From contig DJFY01000029.1 of assembly GCA_002431545.1 (NCBI GenBank), forward strand, positions 41,810 to 74,540: a DNA stretch of 32,731 bases, given 5' to 3'. Under the pieces are notes generated by a model. That model made no database searches and had not been told where the DNA came from. It saw only the letters and a list, made by a program, of their open reading frames with translations. The translations under genes were made by a program, and so were the position numbers. Position 1 is the stretch's first letter; the number at the start of each line of letters is the position of its first letter. Below, in pieces: positions 1 to 8,154 of the stretch. The stretch is from Cellvibrionales bacterium UBA5860 (GTDB lineage Bacteria; Pseudomonadota; Gammaproteobacteria; Pseudomonadales; Porticoccaceae).

Positions 1-301
1 AATGGCTTAGTTGGATAGGCCGAGCTGGATGGGCTTAGCGGGGCACAAAAATAGCGGGTTAGTTAAATGGTCCCTGGTCGGATGGTGCGGTGCCGGTAAA
101 CCGCTATATGCGGCTTGGAGACAACAGCACGAGCAAAAACAAGAGGAAAAAACAAATTCCCGGTGGTGGTTGATTCAAATCAAGCTGCTGGCTGATCGTC
201 TTTGACCCCGTTGCCGCGACCTGCAAAATAACAACATGTTTACACGGGTGCCAAGTTCGCTCGTTCTCCGGTTAGCAGACACTTTTCAGGAAGGAAGCAT
301 T
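1..301. other. left-edge stretch without a convincing gene
   Basis: No gene is supported here. The only open frame on the plus strand (about 11-205) starts with TTG directly after an in-frame stop. It has no clear ribosome binding site and encodes a tryptophan-rich, unrecognisable peptide. The stretch ends with the ribosome binding site of the first amidohydrolase (AGGAAGG at about 288-294, seven bases before the ATG at 302). No well-matched sigma-70 promoter was found by eye. Confidence 0.5.
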
Positions 302-1414
302 ATGCGCAAGCAGGCAATTTCGGCTGATTCTCATATCGTCGAACCACCAAACTGTTACTCAGATTTTATCGATCCCAAATTTCGCGACAGGGCTCCCCAG
401 GTTGTCGATGGGCCGGGCGGTGCGGCGATATTCAACATTCCCGGTCTGGACGACATCATTCCTTTGGGCTTGCTCGGTGCTGCCGGGGTGCCTGCGGAGG
501 ACTTGGCCAAGCATCGCTCCGATAAATTCGACGACCTCCCGCTTGCGGCGTGGAACCCGAAATATCGCGCTGAAATTCAGGAGCGCGACGGTATATGCGC
601 CGAAATCATCTATGCCTCGGTCGGCATGGTGATGTGCTCCCATAAAGACTTTGAATACAAGTCGGCTTGCTTCAAAGCCTACAACCGCTGGTTGCAGAAG
701 TTTTGCGACGGCGCACCTGATCGTTTGTTCGGACTGGCACAAACCGCCGTCGAGTCAGTGGACGCGGCGATCAAGGATGTTGAGGAAGCCAAGAAAATGG
801 GTATGGTTGGCATGATGATGCCAGGGCGTCCCCAGCACGAAGATTACGACCACCAGGACTACAACGCCTTGTGGCAGGCCTGTATCGATCTGGACATGCC
901 GGTGTGCTTTCATATCCTGACATCAGACGATTGCGGCGTAAAAGAAGTACTGGCGCCCAAGCGTGGCCATCCCGCCAACGGTTTCATGAACATCGTGCGC
1001 GGTGTTCAGGATGTTCTGGGGGTATTCCTGTTCGGTGGTGTCTTTGAAGACAACCCCGATCTGAAAATGGTCATCGCCGAAGCCGACGCTGGTTGGATTC
1101 CCCACTACGCCTACCGTGCGGATCACGCCATCAAGCGACTTGGCCCAGCGGTGGAGTGCAAATTGACCAAAATGCCGAGTGAGTATCTGACCAAAAACGT
1201 TTCCTATACCTTCCAGGACGATATGACGGCATATCTCAACCAGGGCGTTGTCGACAGCGGTTGCCTGATCTGGGCCAACGACTATCCGCATACGGATGCA
1301 TCCTGGCCGAACTCACAGAAAATCCTCGATGAGCAGATGGCTCACCTGACGGAAGAGCAGCAAAACGCCTGTGTCCATGATAATGTGAAGAAATTATTTA
1401 AATTGCCTGTTTAA
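302..1414 (+). CDS. amidohydrolase family protein (amidohydrolase-2 type), copy 1
   Basis: This 370-residue protein belongs to the amidohydrolase-2 family (TIM-barrel metal-dependent hydrolases and decarboxylases, the ACMSD/resorcylate decarboxylase group). Visible marks are the N-terminal DSHIVEP motif (Asp9 and His11, the metal site replacing the usual HxH), a mid-barrel His in CFHI near residue 204, and the C-terminal NDYPHTDASWP motif, whose Asp is the usual catalytic or metal Asp. There is no signal peptide, so it should be cytosolic. ATG at 302 is preferred over an upstream in-frame start because AGGAAGG sits seven bases before it and the protein then aligns end to end with the neighbouring paralog. 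It is followed by a hairpin-rich spacer and then a paralog about 88% identical. Family members hydrolyse or decarboxylate cyclic compounds. The substrate is not readable here. Confidence 0.88.
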   Translation: MRKQAISADSHIVEPPNCYSDFIDPKFRDRAPQVVDGPGGAAIFNIPGLDDIIPLGLLGAAGVPAEDLAKHRSDKFDDLPLAAWNPKYRAEIQERDGICAEIIYASVGMVMCSHKDFEYKSACFKAYNRWLQKFCDGAPDRLFGLAQTAVESVDAAIKDVEEAKKMGMVGMMMPGRPQHEDYDHQDYNALWQACIDLDMPVCFHILTSDDCGVKEVLAPKRGHPANGFMNIVRGVQDVLGVFLFGGVFEDNPDLKMVIAEADAGWIPHYAYRADHAIKRLGPAVECKLTKMPSEYLTKNVSYTFQDDMTAYLNQGVVDSGCLIWANDYPHTDASWPNSQKILDEQMAHLTEEQQNACVHDNVKKLFKLPV

Positions 1415-1782
1415 TCTAATGATATTATTAGTTATTTTATGATTCTAATTTCTTGTATGTAGACTATGCGCTAAGTGGCGTAACCGGGTGGCGCTCGGCT
1501 TAAAACCGGGTGCCCGACGGCGCCATCAGGCGCATCATATACAGGCATACTTTCAGTCAGACACATTAGAGAGCGGCGTCTTCGCCTGTTAGGCGCGCTC
1601 TCATCTTTTCCCTCCCAAAATCGCTGCCGATTTTGAGAGAGGCCCTGCCGGTCAACAAAATATTTGACAACCCCTAGACTCTCTTGCAGAGTGTCAGCCT
1701 GTTTACATTCGTAATCAACAGGTGGCTCTAGCTACCCAAAAATTAAAACCTTATACCCAGTAACACCGAAAGGAGTTGATCT
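1415..1782. other. hairpin-rich spacer between the two amidohydrolase genes
   Basis: This 368-base spacer holds no gene but three local inverted repeats. At 1490-1524 GGCGCTCGG faces CCGA plus GCGCC. At 1569-1602 GAGAGCG pairs with CGCTCTC around an inner CGCC-TGTTA-GGCG hairpin and is followed by a T-rich run (1604-1609). At 1616-1635 CAAAATCG pairs perfectly with CGATTTTG around CTGC. A small ACTCT/AGAGT dyad lies at 1678-1692. A TTGACA hexamer occurs at 1664-1669, but no good -10 follows at the right distance. The second structure may end transcription of copy 1. A ribosome binding site (AAGGAG, about 1770) precedes the next ATG. Confidence 0.6.
1569..1610 (+). terminator. possible bulged intrinsic terminator or structured RNA element
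   Basis: A seven-base outer stem (GAGAGCG 1569-1575 with CGCTCTC 1596-1602) stacks directly on an inner CGCC/GGCG hairpin with a TGTTA loop (1583-1595). It leaves a seven-base bulge on the 5' side only and is followed by a short T-rich run. The pairing is seen in the sequence. Terminator function is an inference, because the bulge and the interrupted T tract are not typical. Confidence 0.4.
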
Positions 1783-2901
1783 ATGCGTAAGCCAGGCATT
1801 TCGGCGGATTCACACATTGTAGAGCCGCCAAACACCTACACTGATTTTATCGACCCCAAGTTCCGGGATCGCGCGCCACAAATGGTCGAAGGTCCCGGTG
1901 GCGTTCACATATTCAACATTCCCGGCCTGGATGACATTATTCCGTTGGCTTTGCTCGGTGCCGCCGGCGTTCCCGCAGAGGATCTGGCGAAATATCGTAC
2001 TGCCAAGTTCGACGAGCTGCCCAACGCTGCCTGGAACCCCAAGTTCCGCGCCGAAGCTCAGGATCGTGACGGTGTCTGCGCCGAGATCATCTACGCCTCC
2101 GTTGGCATGGTGATGTGCTCTCACAAAGACTTTGAATACAAAACCGCCTGTATGCGCGCCTATAACCGTTGGTTGCAAACTTTTTGTGAAGGCGCACCTG
2201 GCCGTCTGTTCGGTCTCGCGCAAACCTCTGTTGAGTCTGTTGATGAGGCTATCAAGGACGTGGAAGAAGCCAAAAAAATGGGTATGGTTGGCATGATGAT
2301 GCCTGGTAAGCCCAAGCACGAAGACTATGACCACGAAGACTACAACGCTTTGTGGCAGGCTTGTGTCGATCTGGACATGCCGGTTTGTTTTCACATTCTG
2401 ACTTCCGAAGATAGCGGTGTTAAAGAAGTGCTGGCGCCCAAGCGTGGCCATCCCGCCAATGGCTTTATGAATATCGTTCGCGGTGTTCAGGACGTTCTCG
2501 GGGTATTCCTGTTTGGTGGTGTCTTCGAAGACAACCCCAACTTGAAAATGGTTATCGCCGAAGCCGACGCCGGCTGGATTCCCCACTACGCCTACCGTGC
2601 GGATCACGCCATCAAGCGACTTGGCCCTGCGGTGGAGTCCAAGCTCACCAAGATGCCAAGTGAGTATCTGACCAAAAACGTTTCTTATACCTTCCAGGAT
2701 GATTTAACGGCTTACCAGAACCTGGGTGTGGTCGACAGTGGTTGCCTGATGTGGGCGAATGACTATCCGCATACGGATGCGTCCTGGCCTAACTCTCAGA
2801 ATATCCTCAATGAGCAAATGGCTCATCTGACGGTAGAGCAGCAAAATGCCTGTACTCACGATAACGTGAAAAAATTGTTCAACCTCCCAGTTAACGTTTA
2901 A
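1783..2901 (+). CDS. amidohydrolase family protein (amidohydrolase-2 type), copy 2
   Basis: This 372-residue paralog of the preceding gene carries the same family marks: DSHIVEP with Asp9 and His11, His204 in CFHI, Glu260 in the IAEADAGW segment, and NDYPHTDASWP with Asp327. Comparing residue by residue I count about 43 differences over 370 positions, roughly 88% identity, with all putative metal and catalytic residues kept in both copies. ATG at 1783 has an AAGGAG ribosome binding site. A strong terminator (2932-2962) follows. Both copies are intact, so neither is a decayed duplicate. They may act on related substrates, or the duplication may raise dosage. The enzymatic reaction is unknown. 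Confidence 0.88.
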   Translation: MRKPGISADSHIVEPPNTYTDFIDPKFRDRAPQMVEGPGGVHIFNIPGLDDIIPLALLGAAGVPAEDLAKYRTAKFDELPNAAWNPKFRAEAQDRDGVCAEIIYASVGMVMCSHKDFEYKTACMRAYNRWLQTFCEGAPGRLFGLAQTSVESVDEAIKDVEEAKKMGMVGMMMPGKPKHEDYDHEDYNALWQACVDLDMPVCFHILTSEDSGVKEVLAPKRGHPANGFMNIVRGVQDVLGVFLFGGVFEDNPNLKMVIAEADAGWIPHYAYRADHAIKRLGPAVESKLTKMPSEYLTKNVSYTFQDDLTAYQNLGVVDSGCLMWANDYPHTDASWPNSQNILNEQMAHLTVEQQNACTHDNVKKLFNLPVNV

Positions 2902-2931
2902 TTTCCTTCATTAGAACGTTAACCTGCAAAT

Positions 2932-2962
2932 AAAAAAGGCGCCCATTGGGGCGCCTTTTTTT
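2932..2962 (+). terminator. intrinsic terminator after amidohydrolase copy 2
   Basis: A perfect seven-base GC stem, GGCGCCC (2938-2944) with GGGCGCC (2949-2955) around a four-base loop, is preceded by six As and followed by seven Ts. This is a textbook Rho-independent terminator 30-60 bases after the stop codon. The flanking A and T tracts could let it work in both directions. Confidence 0.93.
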
Positions 2963-3003
2963 GTCCCCCATATTTTGATTATTCGATTACCCTCAATTTT
3001 GAC

Positions 3004-3031
3004 TTGTCACGTAGCGCGTTCTAGGCACAAT
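3004..3031 (+). promoter_or_regulatory. candidate sigma-70 promoter for the beta-propeller gene
   Basis: TTGTCA (3004-3009) lies 16 bases before CACAAT (3026-3031), four of six matches to the -10 consensus, between the upstream terminator and the ATG at 3061. An overlapping TTGACT (2999-3004) is an alternative -35. The match is moderate and made by eye only. Confidence 0.4.
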
Positions 3032-3060
3032 GAAAATACACAAATTTATCGGAGAATAAA

Positions 3061-4635
3061 ATGAACCGCTTTAGCGCAATACACGGGGAAGACGCAGTCA
3101 CGCCGGTACTTGTATCCGGCTGGGAATGTACGCGAGTGACGCCCCCGAGCGCCTTGTTCGGCGCGAACGGAATTCAGTTTGGTACAGATCGCAGGCTCTA
3201 TGTAGCGCAGGCGATGGGAAGCCAGGTGACCGCTATTGATACTGTTACCAGCGAGTTGGAGGTAATTGCGGCTAACGGTGCGCCCATCACTGGTCCGGAC
3301 GATGTCGCCTTCGACTCTCATGGCAACATGTTCTCAACCGAGGTGATGAGTGAGCGGGTTTCCATGCGTAAGCCAACTGGCGAGTTTTCGATTGTGGCGG
3401 ACGGATTGCCTTCGGCTAACGGTGTCACGGTGTTTAACGATCGGCTGTTCATAGACGAGCATCGTCCTGGTGGTGGGCTTTTCGAGTTGTACCCCCACGA
3501 TGATCGGCCGCCGCGGCAAATCGCTGCTAATTTAGCCGGACCCAATGCCCTGGCGGGCGGGCCGGACGGAAAGCTCTACTTTCCGCTCGTCCCGAAGGGT
3601 GAGATCTGGCGCGTGGATCCGGAGTCGGGGGCGCTGGAAAAAGTTACAGATGGGCTCTTTCATCCCACCGCTGCCAAATTCACGCCTAGCGGCGAGTTGC
3701 TCTCGCCTCAGGCGGGGAATGGCGAGGTGGTCAAAATCGACACGCTGACAGGCGAACAGGCCGTCCTTGCCCGCGTGCGTCCGGGAATCGATAATCTGGC
3801 GATTGATCAGTATGGGAAACTGTTTCTCAGTCACTTTGTCGATGGTGGTGTGGCCGAGGTCAGTATGGACGGCAGTAACGCCGAAAGGGTCCTCGTCGCG
3901 CCTGGCTGGGTAGGTCCCTGGGGTATTGCCGCCGATGCGTCGGGGACATGCTTTGTTGTCGACGGGCTGAGTCTGGCGCGCCTCGAACCCACGGGTGAAC
4001 GCTCGGCTGTTGGCAGCCCCCTGGATAAATCTGCGCCACGTTTTGTGCGCGCGGTGGCTGCCGGCGAGCCCGGTGAGTTTCTGATGACGACCGCACGTGG
4101 AGACGTTATCGCCTACGCTTTTGCCAATGGTGAATCACGCGTATTAATTGAAAAACAGGGTCAGTTAAAGGGGCTGTGCGCCGGTAATGGGGGACTCGTT
4201 TACGTGGTGCGGGATGACGACGGTTCTGTGTTTGCCGTCGATCGGTCGGGTGGAAAGCGCATTATTGCAACGGGCCTTCATTCGCCCAAAGATATTCTCG
4301 TTAATAATGGCGTTTGTTTCGTTACCGAAGCCGGGACTGGTCGACTACTGAGGATTGCGCAGGATGGGGCAGTGTCCGTAATCCTGGATATCTTTCGCGA
4401 TCCGCGCGGGATGGCTCTGGTGGACAACATCCTGTATGTATTGGACAGGGGGGCTCGGTCATTGTGGTCGATTGATCTGGCAAATGGCTATGCGGCACTT
4501 CAGATTGCCGGCAGGCTTCCCATCGGTGCGGTGTGTCCCCTGGATTTTGCCGGGGGGTTGTGCACGAATCCTGCCGGCGGATTGCTTGTTGCCGCTGACG
4601 GAGAGGGTAGTATATTGTCTTTTAGGAAACTCTAA
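3061..4635 (+). CDS. SMP-30/gluconolactonase or NHL-like beta-propeller protein
   Basis: The 524-residue product is built of repeated beta-propeller blades. Recurring units have the pattern GPxxxAxDxxGxxxxxD followed by a sugar- or protein-like turn, for example TGPDDVAFDSHGNMFSTE near residues 78-95, AGPNALAGGPDGKLYFPL, VGPWGIAADASGTCFVVD and LHSPKDILVNNGVCFVTEAG. This resembles the SMP-30/gluconolactonase/LRE group and NHL propellers. At 524 residues it is longer than the usual 300-residue lactonase and could be two propellers or one large one. No signal peptide is visible, so it is probably cytosolic. ATG at 3061 has GGAGA six bases upstream. In context, a lactone hydrolase serving the surrounding catabolic genes is possible, but calcium-binding residues were not confirmed. 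Confidence 0.62.
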   Translation: MNRFSAIHGEDAVTPVLVSGWECTRVTPPSALFGANGIQFGTDRRLYVAQAMGSQVTAIDTVTSELEVIAANGAPITGPDDVAFDSHGNMFSTEVMSERVSMRKPTGEFSIVADGLPSANGVTVFNDRLFIDEHRPGGGLFELYPHDDRPPRQIAANLAGPNALAGGPDGKLYFPLVPKGEIWRVDPESGALEKVTDGLFHPTAAKFTPSGELLSPQAGNGEVVKIDTLTGEQAVLARVRPGIDNLAIDQYGKLFLSHFVDGGVAEVSMDGSNAERVLVAPGWVGPWGIAADASGTCFVVDGLSLARLEPTGERSAVGSPLDKSAPRFVRAVAAGEPGEFLMTTARGDVIAYAFANGESRVLIEKQGQLKGLCAGNGGLVYVVRDDDGSVFAVDRSGGKRIIATGLHSPKDILVNNGVCFVTEAGTGRLLRIAQDGAVSVILDIFRDPRGMALVDNILYVLDRGARSLWSIDLANGYAALQIAGRLPIGAVCPLDFAGGLCTNPAGGLLVAADGEGSILSFRKL

Positions 4636-4731
4636 ACAAATTGTTTCGGGTTTCATGTTTTTCTTGATCTGGGGATATTGGAGCGTGTGGCCCAGTAGCC
4701 CTGAAAATATGAAAGTGAAGTGAGAGTTAAG

Positions 4732-4760
4732 TTTACAGTTACACTTCGATATTCTTTAAA
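4732..4760 (+). promoter_or_regulatory. candidate promoter for the methyltransferase-glycosyltransferase pair
   Basis: TTTACA (4732-4737) and TTTAAA (4755-4760) are separated by 17 bases in an AT-rich spacer just before the TTG start at 4784. This would leave a very short untranslated leader. Hexamer matches are moderate (five and four of six). Confidence 0.35.
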
Positions 4761-4783
4761 TACTTTGGATTATTGGAACGCAT

Positions 4784-5428
4784 TTGAACGATATAAATAC
4801 GATAAATTGGAGTGAGCTATACGCGGCTCGAAGAAGAATACAGCAGCGATATCGTAAAATATGGAATGTGCCGATTGACAAGCGTTATGCTTCTGTTCTG
4901 TTTAAACACGGGTTTGACGGATCAAATATCTTGGAAATGGGGGCGGGTTCCCGAGGCCTGCAGCGCAGAATAAGTGATTGGTGGCCGAGCTCTTCTTACA
5001 AGAGCTATGATATCGACACTAATACAAAACAAGATTACTATAAACTTGAAGATATCGAAGGCCAGTACGAGATGGTTTGCATGTTTGAAGTCGTCGAACA
5101 TGTGAGGCCGGAAGTTGCAAAAGAGATGCTTGATAAGTGCTTCGAAGTTTTGGTGCCGGGCGGCCTTTTGTTTATCACGACCCCCAATATCTATTATCCG
5201 CCGAATTATCTGAGGGACGCTACGCATATCACGCCTTGGTGCTATGACGAGTTGGGCGCGCTTGCATTGATGACTGGTTTTGAGCTGCAGAAAATGTATA
5301 GGTTATACAGTGATTCCTTTTTGGGGAAGCTAACGCACCGTATGCTGTTTTATCCGATCCATCGAGCGATGGGTATAGATTTTGCCAAACAAATAATAAT
5401 GGTTTCTAAGAAACCTGAGAACGCGTGA
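4784..5428 (+). CDS. class I SAM-dependent methyltransferase
   Basis: This 214-residue Rossmann-fold methyltransferase (methyltransferase 11/23 type) shows the SAM-binding motif I ILEMGAGSRG at residues 49-58, an acidic SYDIDTN stretch near residues 74-80 that probably binds the SAM ribose, FEVVEH as motif IV, and VPGGLLFITTPN as the following strand. The start is TTG at 4784 with GGAA seven bases before it. No better ATG precedes the conserved part. The gene overlaps the next glycosyltransferase by four bases (GTGA), so the two are co-translated. The partner suggests methylation of a sugar or glycolipid in surface polysaccharide synthesis. Both genes are visibly richer in A and T than their neighbours, which hints at separate ancestry. 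Confidence 0.82.
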   Translation: MNDINTINWSELYAARRRIQQRYRKIWNVPIDKRYASVLFKHGFDGSNILEMGAGSRGLQRRISDWWPSSSYKSYDIDTNTKQDYYKLEDIEGQYEMVCMFEVVEHVRPEVAKEMLDKCFEVLVPGGLLFITTPNIYYPPNYLRDATHITPWCYDELGALALMTGFELQKMYRLYSDSFLGKLTHRMLFYPIHRAMGIDFAKQIIMVSKKPENA

Positions 5429-6408
5429 CTTCGAAATTAATATCAATTGTAATTGTATCCTGGAATACAAAAGATCTTACCTTATCCTGCCTGGAAAGTA
5501 TCTCTCGTGGTGTATTCGATGATTGGTGTAATGTAGAAACAATCGTTGTAGACAACGGGAGTGTTGATGGCACAGCGAGTGCCATTCGCGCTGCTTATCC
5601 CGATGTTGTCGTTGTCGAGAATGCTGAAAATATTGGTTTTGGCCGCGCCAATAACCTTGCGATTCAAATAGCGCGTGGCGACATTTTGTTTTTTTTGAAT
5701 AGCGACGCGACGATATCGTCTGATCTACCAGTGAAGCTACTGAAGGAATTTGATAAAGATAAATCTCTGGGCGTTTTGGGTTGTCAGCTGGTCGATGCCG
5801 GTGGTCGCGTTCAGAAGTCTGTGCGGGGGCATCCTACATTTTCGGCTGTTTTATACGGTGATACACCGCTGCGCCTTATTCCTTTTCTTAAGCCTGCTTA
5901 CGAGCGGTATAGACAAAAGAATTTTGATTTTTCTTCAGCAAAAAACGTTGACACCGTCATGGGCGCCGCCATGGCGATACCGAAACACATACTTGATGAG
6001 GTGGGTGGGTTTGACCCGGTTTTTTTCATGTATTTTGAAGAGGCAGACCTATGTCGCCGCATTGGTGAGGCGGGTTACAAGGTGAAATACATGCCGGATG
6101 CTAAGGTCATTCACGTTGGTGGTGCGAGTTCCTCCCAAACGCGTTCGCGCATGTTTGTAGTATATCGGCAGAGCATGTTTTCTTACTTTAGGAAATATGA
6201 GGGCCGCTTGATGACGACTATTTTTTTGTTGCTATATAAACCCCTTTTTATTATCGATACTTTTTACAAGGCTATCGTGGAGGGTGTGAAATTCGCGTAT
6301 GCTGCGTTTAGGCTGCATGACAGAACGAGAGGAAATAAATACCGACAGCGGTTTTTGATTAAGTGGAACTTCTTAACAAAGGAATTGCTCGGTTTTATTC
6401 TCAGTTAA
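5425..6408 (+). CDS. family 2 glycosyltransferase (rhamnosyltransferase-like)
   Basis: This 327-residue GT2 protein begins with the nucleotide-sugar fold SIVIVSWNTKDLTLSCL, followed by VVDNGSVDGT, the acidic metal-binding equivalent FLNSDA near residue 92, and the acceptor-side segment GGFDPVFFMYFEEADLCRR. These are typical of the wzy-cluster and dTDP-rhamnosyl transferase branch of GT2. The start is GTG at 5425 overlapping the methyltransferase TGA (GTGA), so translational coupling is likely. A hydrophobic segment around residues 268-285 (LLLYKPLFIIDTF) could bind the membrane surface. It probably adds a sugar to a lipid-linked or surface glycan, but donor and acceptor are unknown. No other polysaccharide genes are present nearby, so the pair looks like an isolated insertion. 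Confidence 0.86.
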   Translation: MTSKLISIVIVSWNTKDLTLSCLESISRGVFDDWCNVETIVVDNGSVDGTASAIRAAYPDVVVVENAENIGFGRANNLAIQIARGDILFFLNSDATISSDLPVKLLKEFDKDKSLGVLGCQLVDAGGRVQKSVRGHPTFSAVLYGDTPLRLIPFLKPAYERYRQKNFDFSSAKNVDTVMGAAMAIPKHILDEVGGFDPVFFMYFEEADLCRRIGEAGYKVKYMPDAKVIHVGGASSSQTRSRMFVVYRQSMFSYFRKYEGRLMTTIFLLLYKPLFIIDTFYKAIVEGVKFAYAAFRLHDRTRGNKYRQRFLIKWNFLTKELLGFILS

Positions 6409-6472
6409 GACGTTTTAAGGTCTAGATATCATACTTATTTAAACGCTAACTATTATCAGTGAATTTTTGTGG

Positions 6473-7936
6473 CTATCTCACTGCCTTTCTTTTTAAGTTG
6501 TTGGGCGTGTAGTAGCCGGGTTTTTCGCGGAATGAAAAATCATTGACCGGGTGCTGGTTGTCGAGGCCCGACACGAAATACTTGTCCTGGTCGAGCTTGT
6601 AATATACATCCAGTGTGCTTAACAAGACCGGCACTTCGTAATAATTGATGTGATGGGATTCGGAAAACCGGTCCAGTTTTCCCGCATCGTCGTAATGTTC
6701 GGCGAGTACGATGCGCCAGGAATCTTCATCCAGATAGTAGACTCTTCTCTGGTGGATGTGTTTGATATCGGCCTTGCGCTTTGCCTCGACAACCCAGACA
6801 CGATGCAGTTCGTAGCGGCTCAGCTCCGGATTGATATGTCTGGGTTGGATGATGGTCTCAATGGCTGTGGCGTCGCTGTGTAATCTATAGGCGTTATAAG
6901 GTATGTATAGCTCCTTTTTGCCGAGGAGTTGCCAGTCAAACCGGGTGATCGGACCGTTGAACATGCCGGCCTGATCGAACAGGTGTACGCCTTCTGAGAC
7001 ACTCATGGGCGAATCACTTGTTAGTATTGGCGCTCGTATCACGCGACGTTTCCCTCGTGCATAGGCCCAGGTTTTCCGCTCGCTATCCTTGCTATTTAGC
7101 TGCACATGAAACAAGGCCAGAGTGCCGGCAATTTTCGGTGGCGCTTCCACGACAGTGATGCCTCGAGTAAGGATGTTGTCGAGCTTGTCCTCGGTCATAT
7201 TCTCCAGCTGGTGAGGGTATTCGATCTCCTGGCGTGCCACGTTCAGCACATAGTCGCCATCGCCATTAACCGTTGCGGAGTTGACGTAGCGACGTATGCC
7301 GCCTCCCTTGTAACTGAGTAATGAATTCCAGATGGCTTGCTGGCCGTTGTCGGGCTGTGGAAAAGGAACCCCAGCCAGAACGCCTTCCACGCCTGCGCCG
7401 TTATCGGTGATCCGAGCCTGGGTGAATTGTCTGGTCTGATCAAGCACCCATTGCGGATGTGAAGCACTGCGGCGTGAGGGATAAGCCAGCAATTTGTAGG
7501 TGTTGGGGTATTTCGTCAAAAGCGCCTTGTGCCCGGCGGACAGTTTGTCGCCGTATTCTGCAGCATTGGTATGATCAATTGTGAAGAGCGAAGCGTCGCC
7601 GTTAAAAGGGTCTGGATGATGCTGTCCTGTCTGATATCCGTCGGGTGGTTGATTTATGCCGCCTTCCCAGGGCGGGATCGAGCCGTCGGCGTTGCCTGCG
7701 CGCTCTGCACCTACCGTTGTCAGGTCGTTGTCGGCGTATATGGCGGTTGGCAGATTAAACGCTAATGCCAAAGCCAAACTTAACGGTAACCCACGGTGAC
7801 TTCTTCGATTCCGGCACTTGACCGTTGCCGGGAAGAGCTTTTGTTTTTCGCGGTTCACGAGGAAATGTCGTATGAGGTGGCAAGTAGAAAAGAACAATGA
7901 CGAGCGGGCGGCAGTTAAGTTAACACCGGTTTTCAT
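6473..7936 (-). CDS. DUF1329 domain-containing exported protein
   Basis: The 487-residue protein matches the DUF1329 family. After a hydrophobic export segment (residues 50-68, ending near PTAIYA) comes the diagnostic start of the mature protein, LTTVGAERAGNADGSIPPWEGG, then YPNTYKLLAYPSRRSA, the WEYARGKRRV-like WAYARGKRRV, and a C-terminal RRVYYLDEDSWRIVLAEHYD block. The family is periplasmic or outer-membrane associated with a beta-rich fold and often accompanies DUF1302 proteins in hydrophobic-substrate catabolism. No DUF1302 gene is in this window. ATG at 7936 has TGGAG six bases upstream, yet gives an unusually long basic n-region of about 49 residues, so a start nearer the hydrophobic core remains possible. 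It follows the CoA-transferase array on the same strand after 218 bases. Confidence 0.85.
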   Translation of the reverse strand: MKTGVNLTAARSSLFFSTCHLIRHFLVNREKQKLFPATVKCRNRRSHRGLPLSLALALAFNLPTAIYADNDLTTVGAERAGNADGSIPPWEGGINQPPDGYQTGQHHPDPFNGDASLFTIDHTNAAEYGDKLSAGHKALLTKYPNTYKLLAYPSRRSASHPQWVLDQTRQFTQARITDNGAGVEGVLAGVPFPQPDNGQQAIWNSLLSYKGGGIRRYVNSATVNGDGDYVLNVARQEIEYPHQLENMTEDKLDNILTRGITVVEAPPKIAGTLALFHVQLNSKDSERKTWAYARGKRRVIRAPILTSDSPMSVSEGVHLFDQAGMFNGPITRFDWQLLGKKELYIPYNAYRLHSDATAIETIIQPRHINPELSRYELHRVWVVEAKRKADIKHIHQRRVYYLDEDSWRIVLAEHYDDAGKLDRFSESHHINYYEVPVLLSTLDVYYKLDQDKYFVSGLDNQHPVNDFSFREKPGYYTPNNLKRKAVR

Positions 7937-8154
7937 ATCGTGCTCCAGCTGGATTTCACGGCAATTAGAGTATATGCAGTACGAAGGCCTTATCCTTTTC
8001 TGGTGGTGACGATTGCTCCTGCTGGCTAACCTGAGTCGCCGTGCATGCGCTTCTTGCCTGGAGCAAGATCGAGGCAGCCTGTCTTCGCGATGTGTTTGTT
8101 ATTCGTTTATTCCGCAATCCGTTTTCGCGTCTCGTCTTGCATGTGATAATGGTT

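Noticed and set aside
11..205. Plus-strand open frame of 64 codons at the left edge
   Set aside because: It starts with TTG right after a stop, has no ribosome binding site, and gives a Trp- and Lys-rich peptide with no family resemblance.
1664..1692. TTGACA as the promoter of amidohydrolase copy 2
   Set aside because: The -35 hexamer is perfect, but no acceptable -10 lies 15-19 bases downstream, so it is mentioned only as part of the spacer.
1810..2607. 265-codon minus-strand open frame
   Set aside because: It is antisense to amidohydrolase copy 2, and its sequence is the expected mirror of that gene with no recognisable domain.
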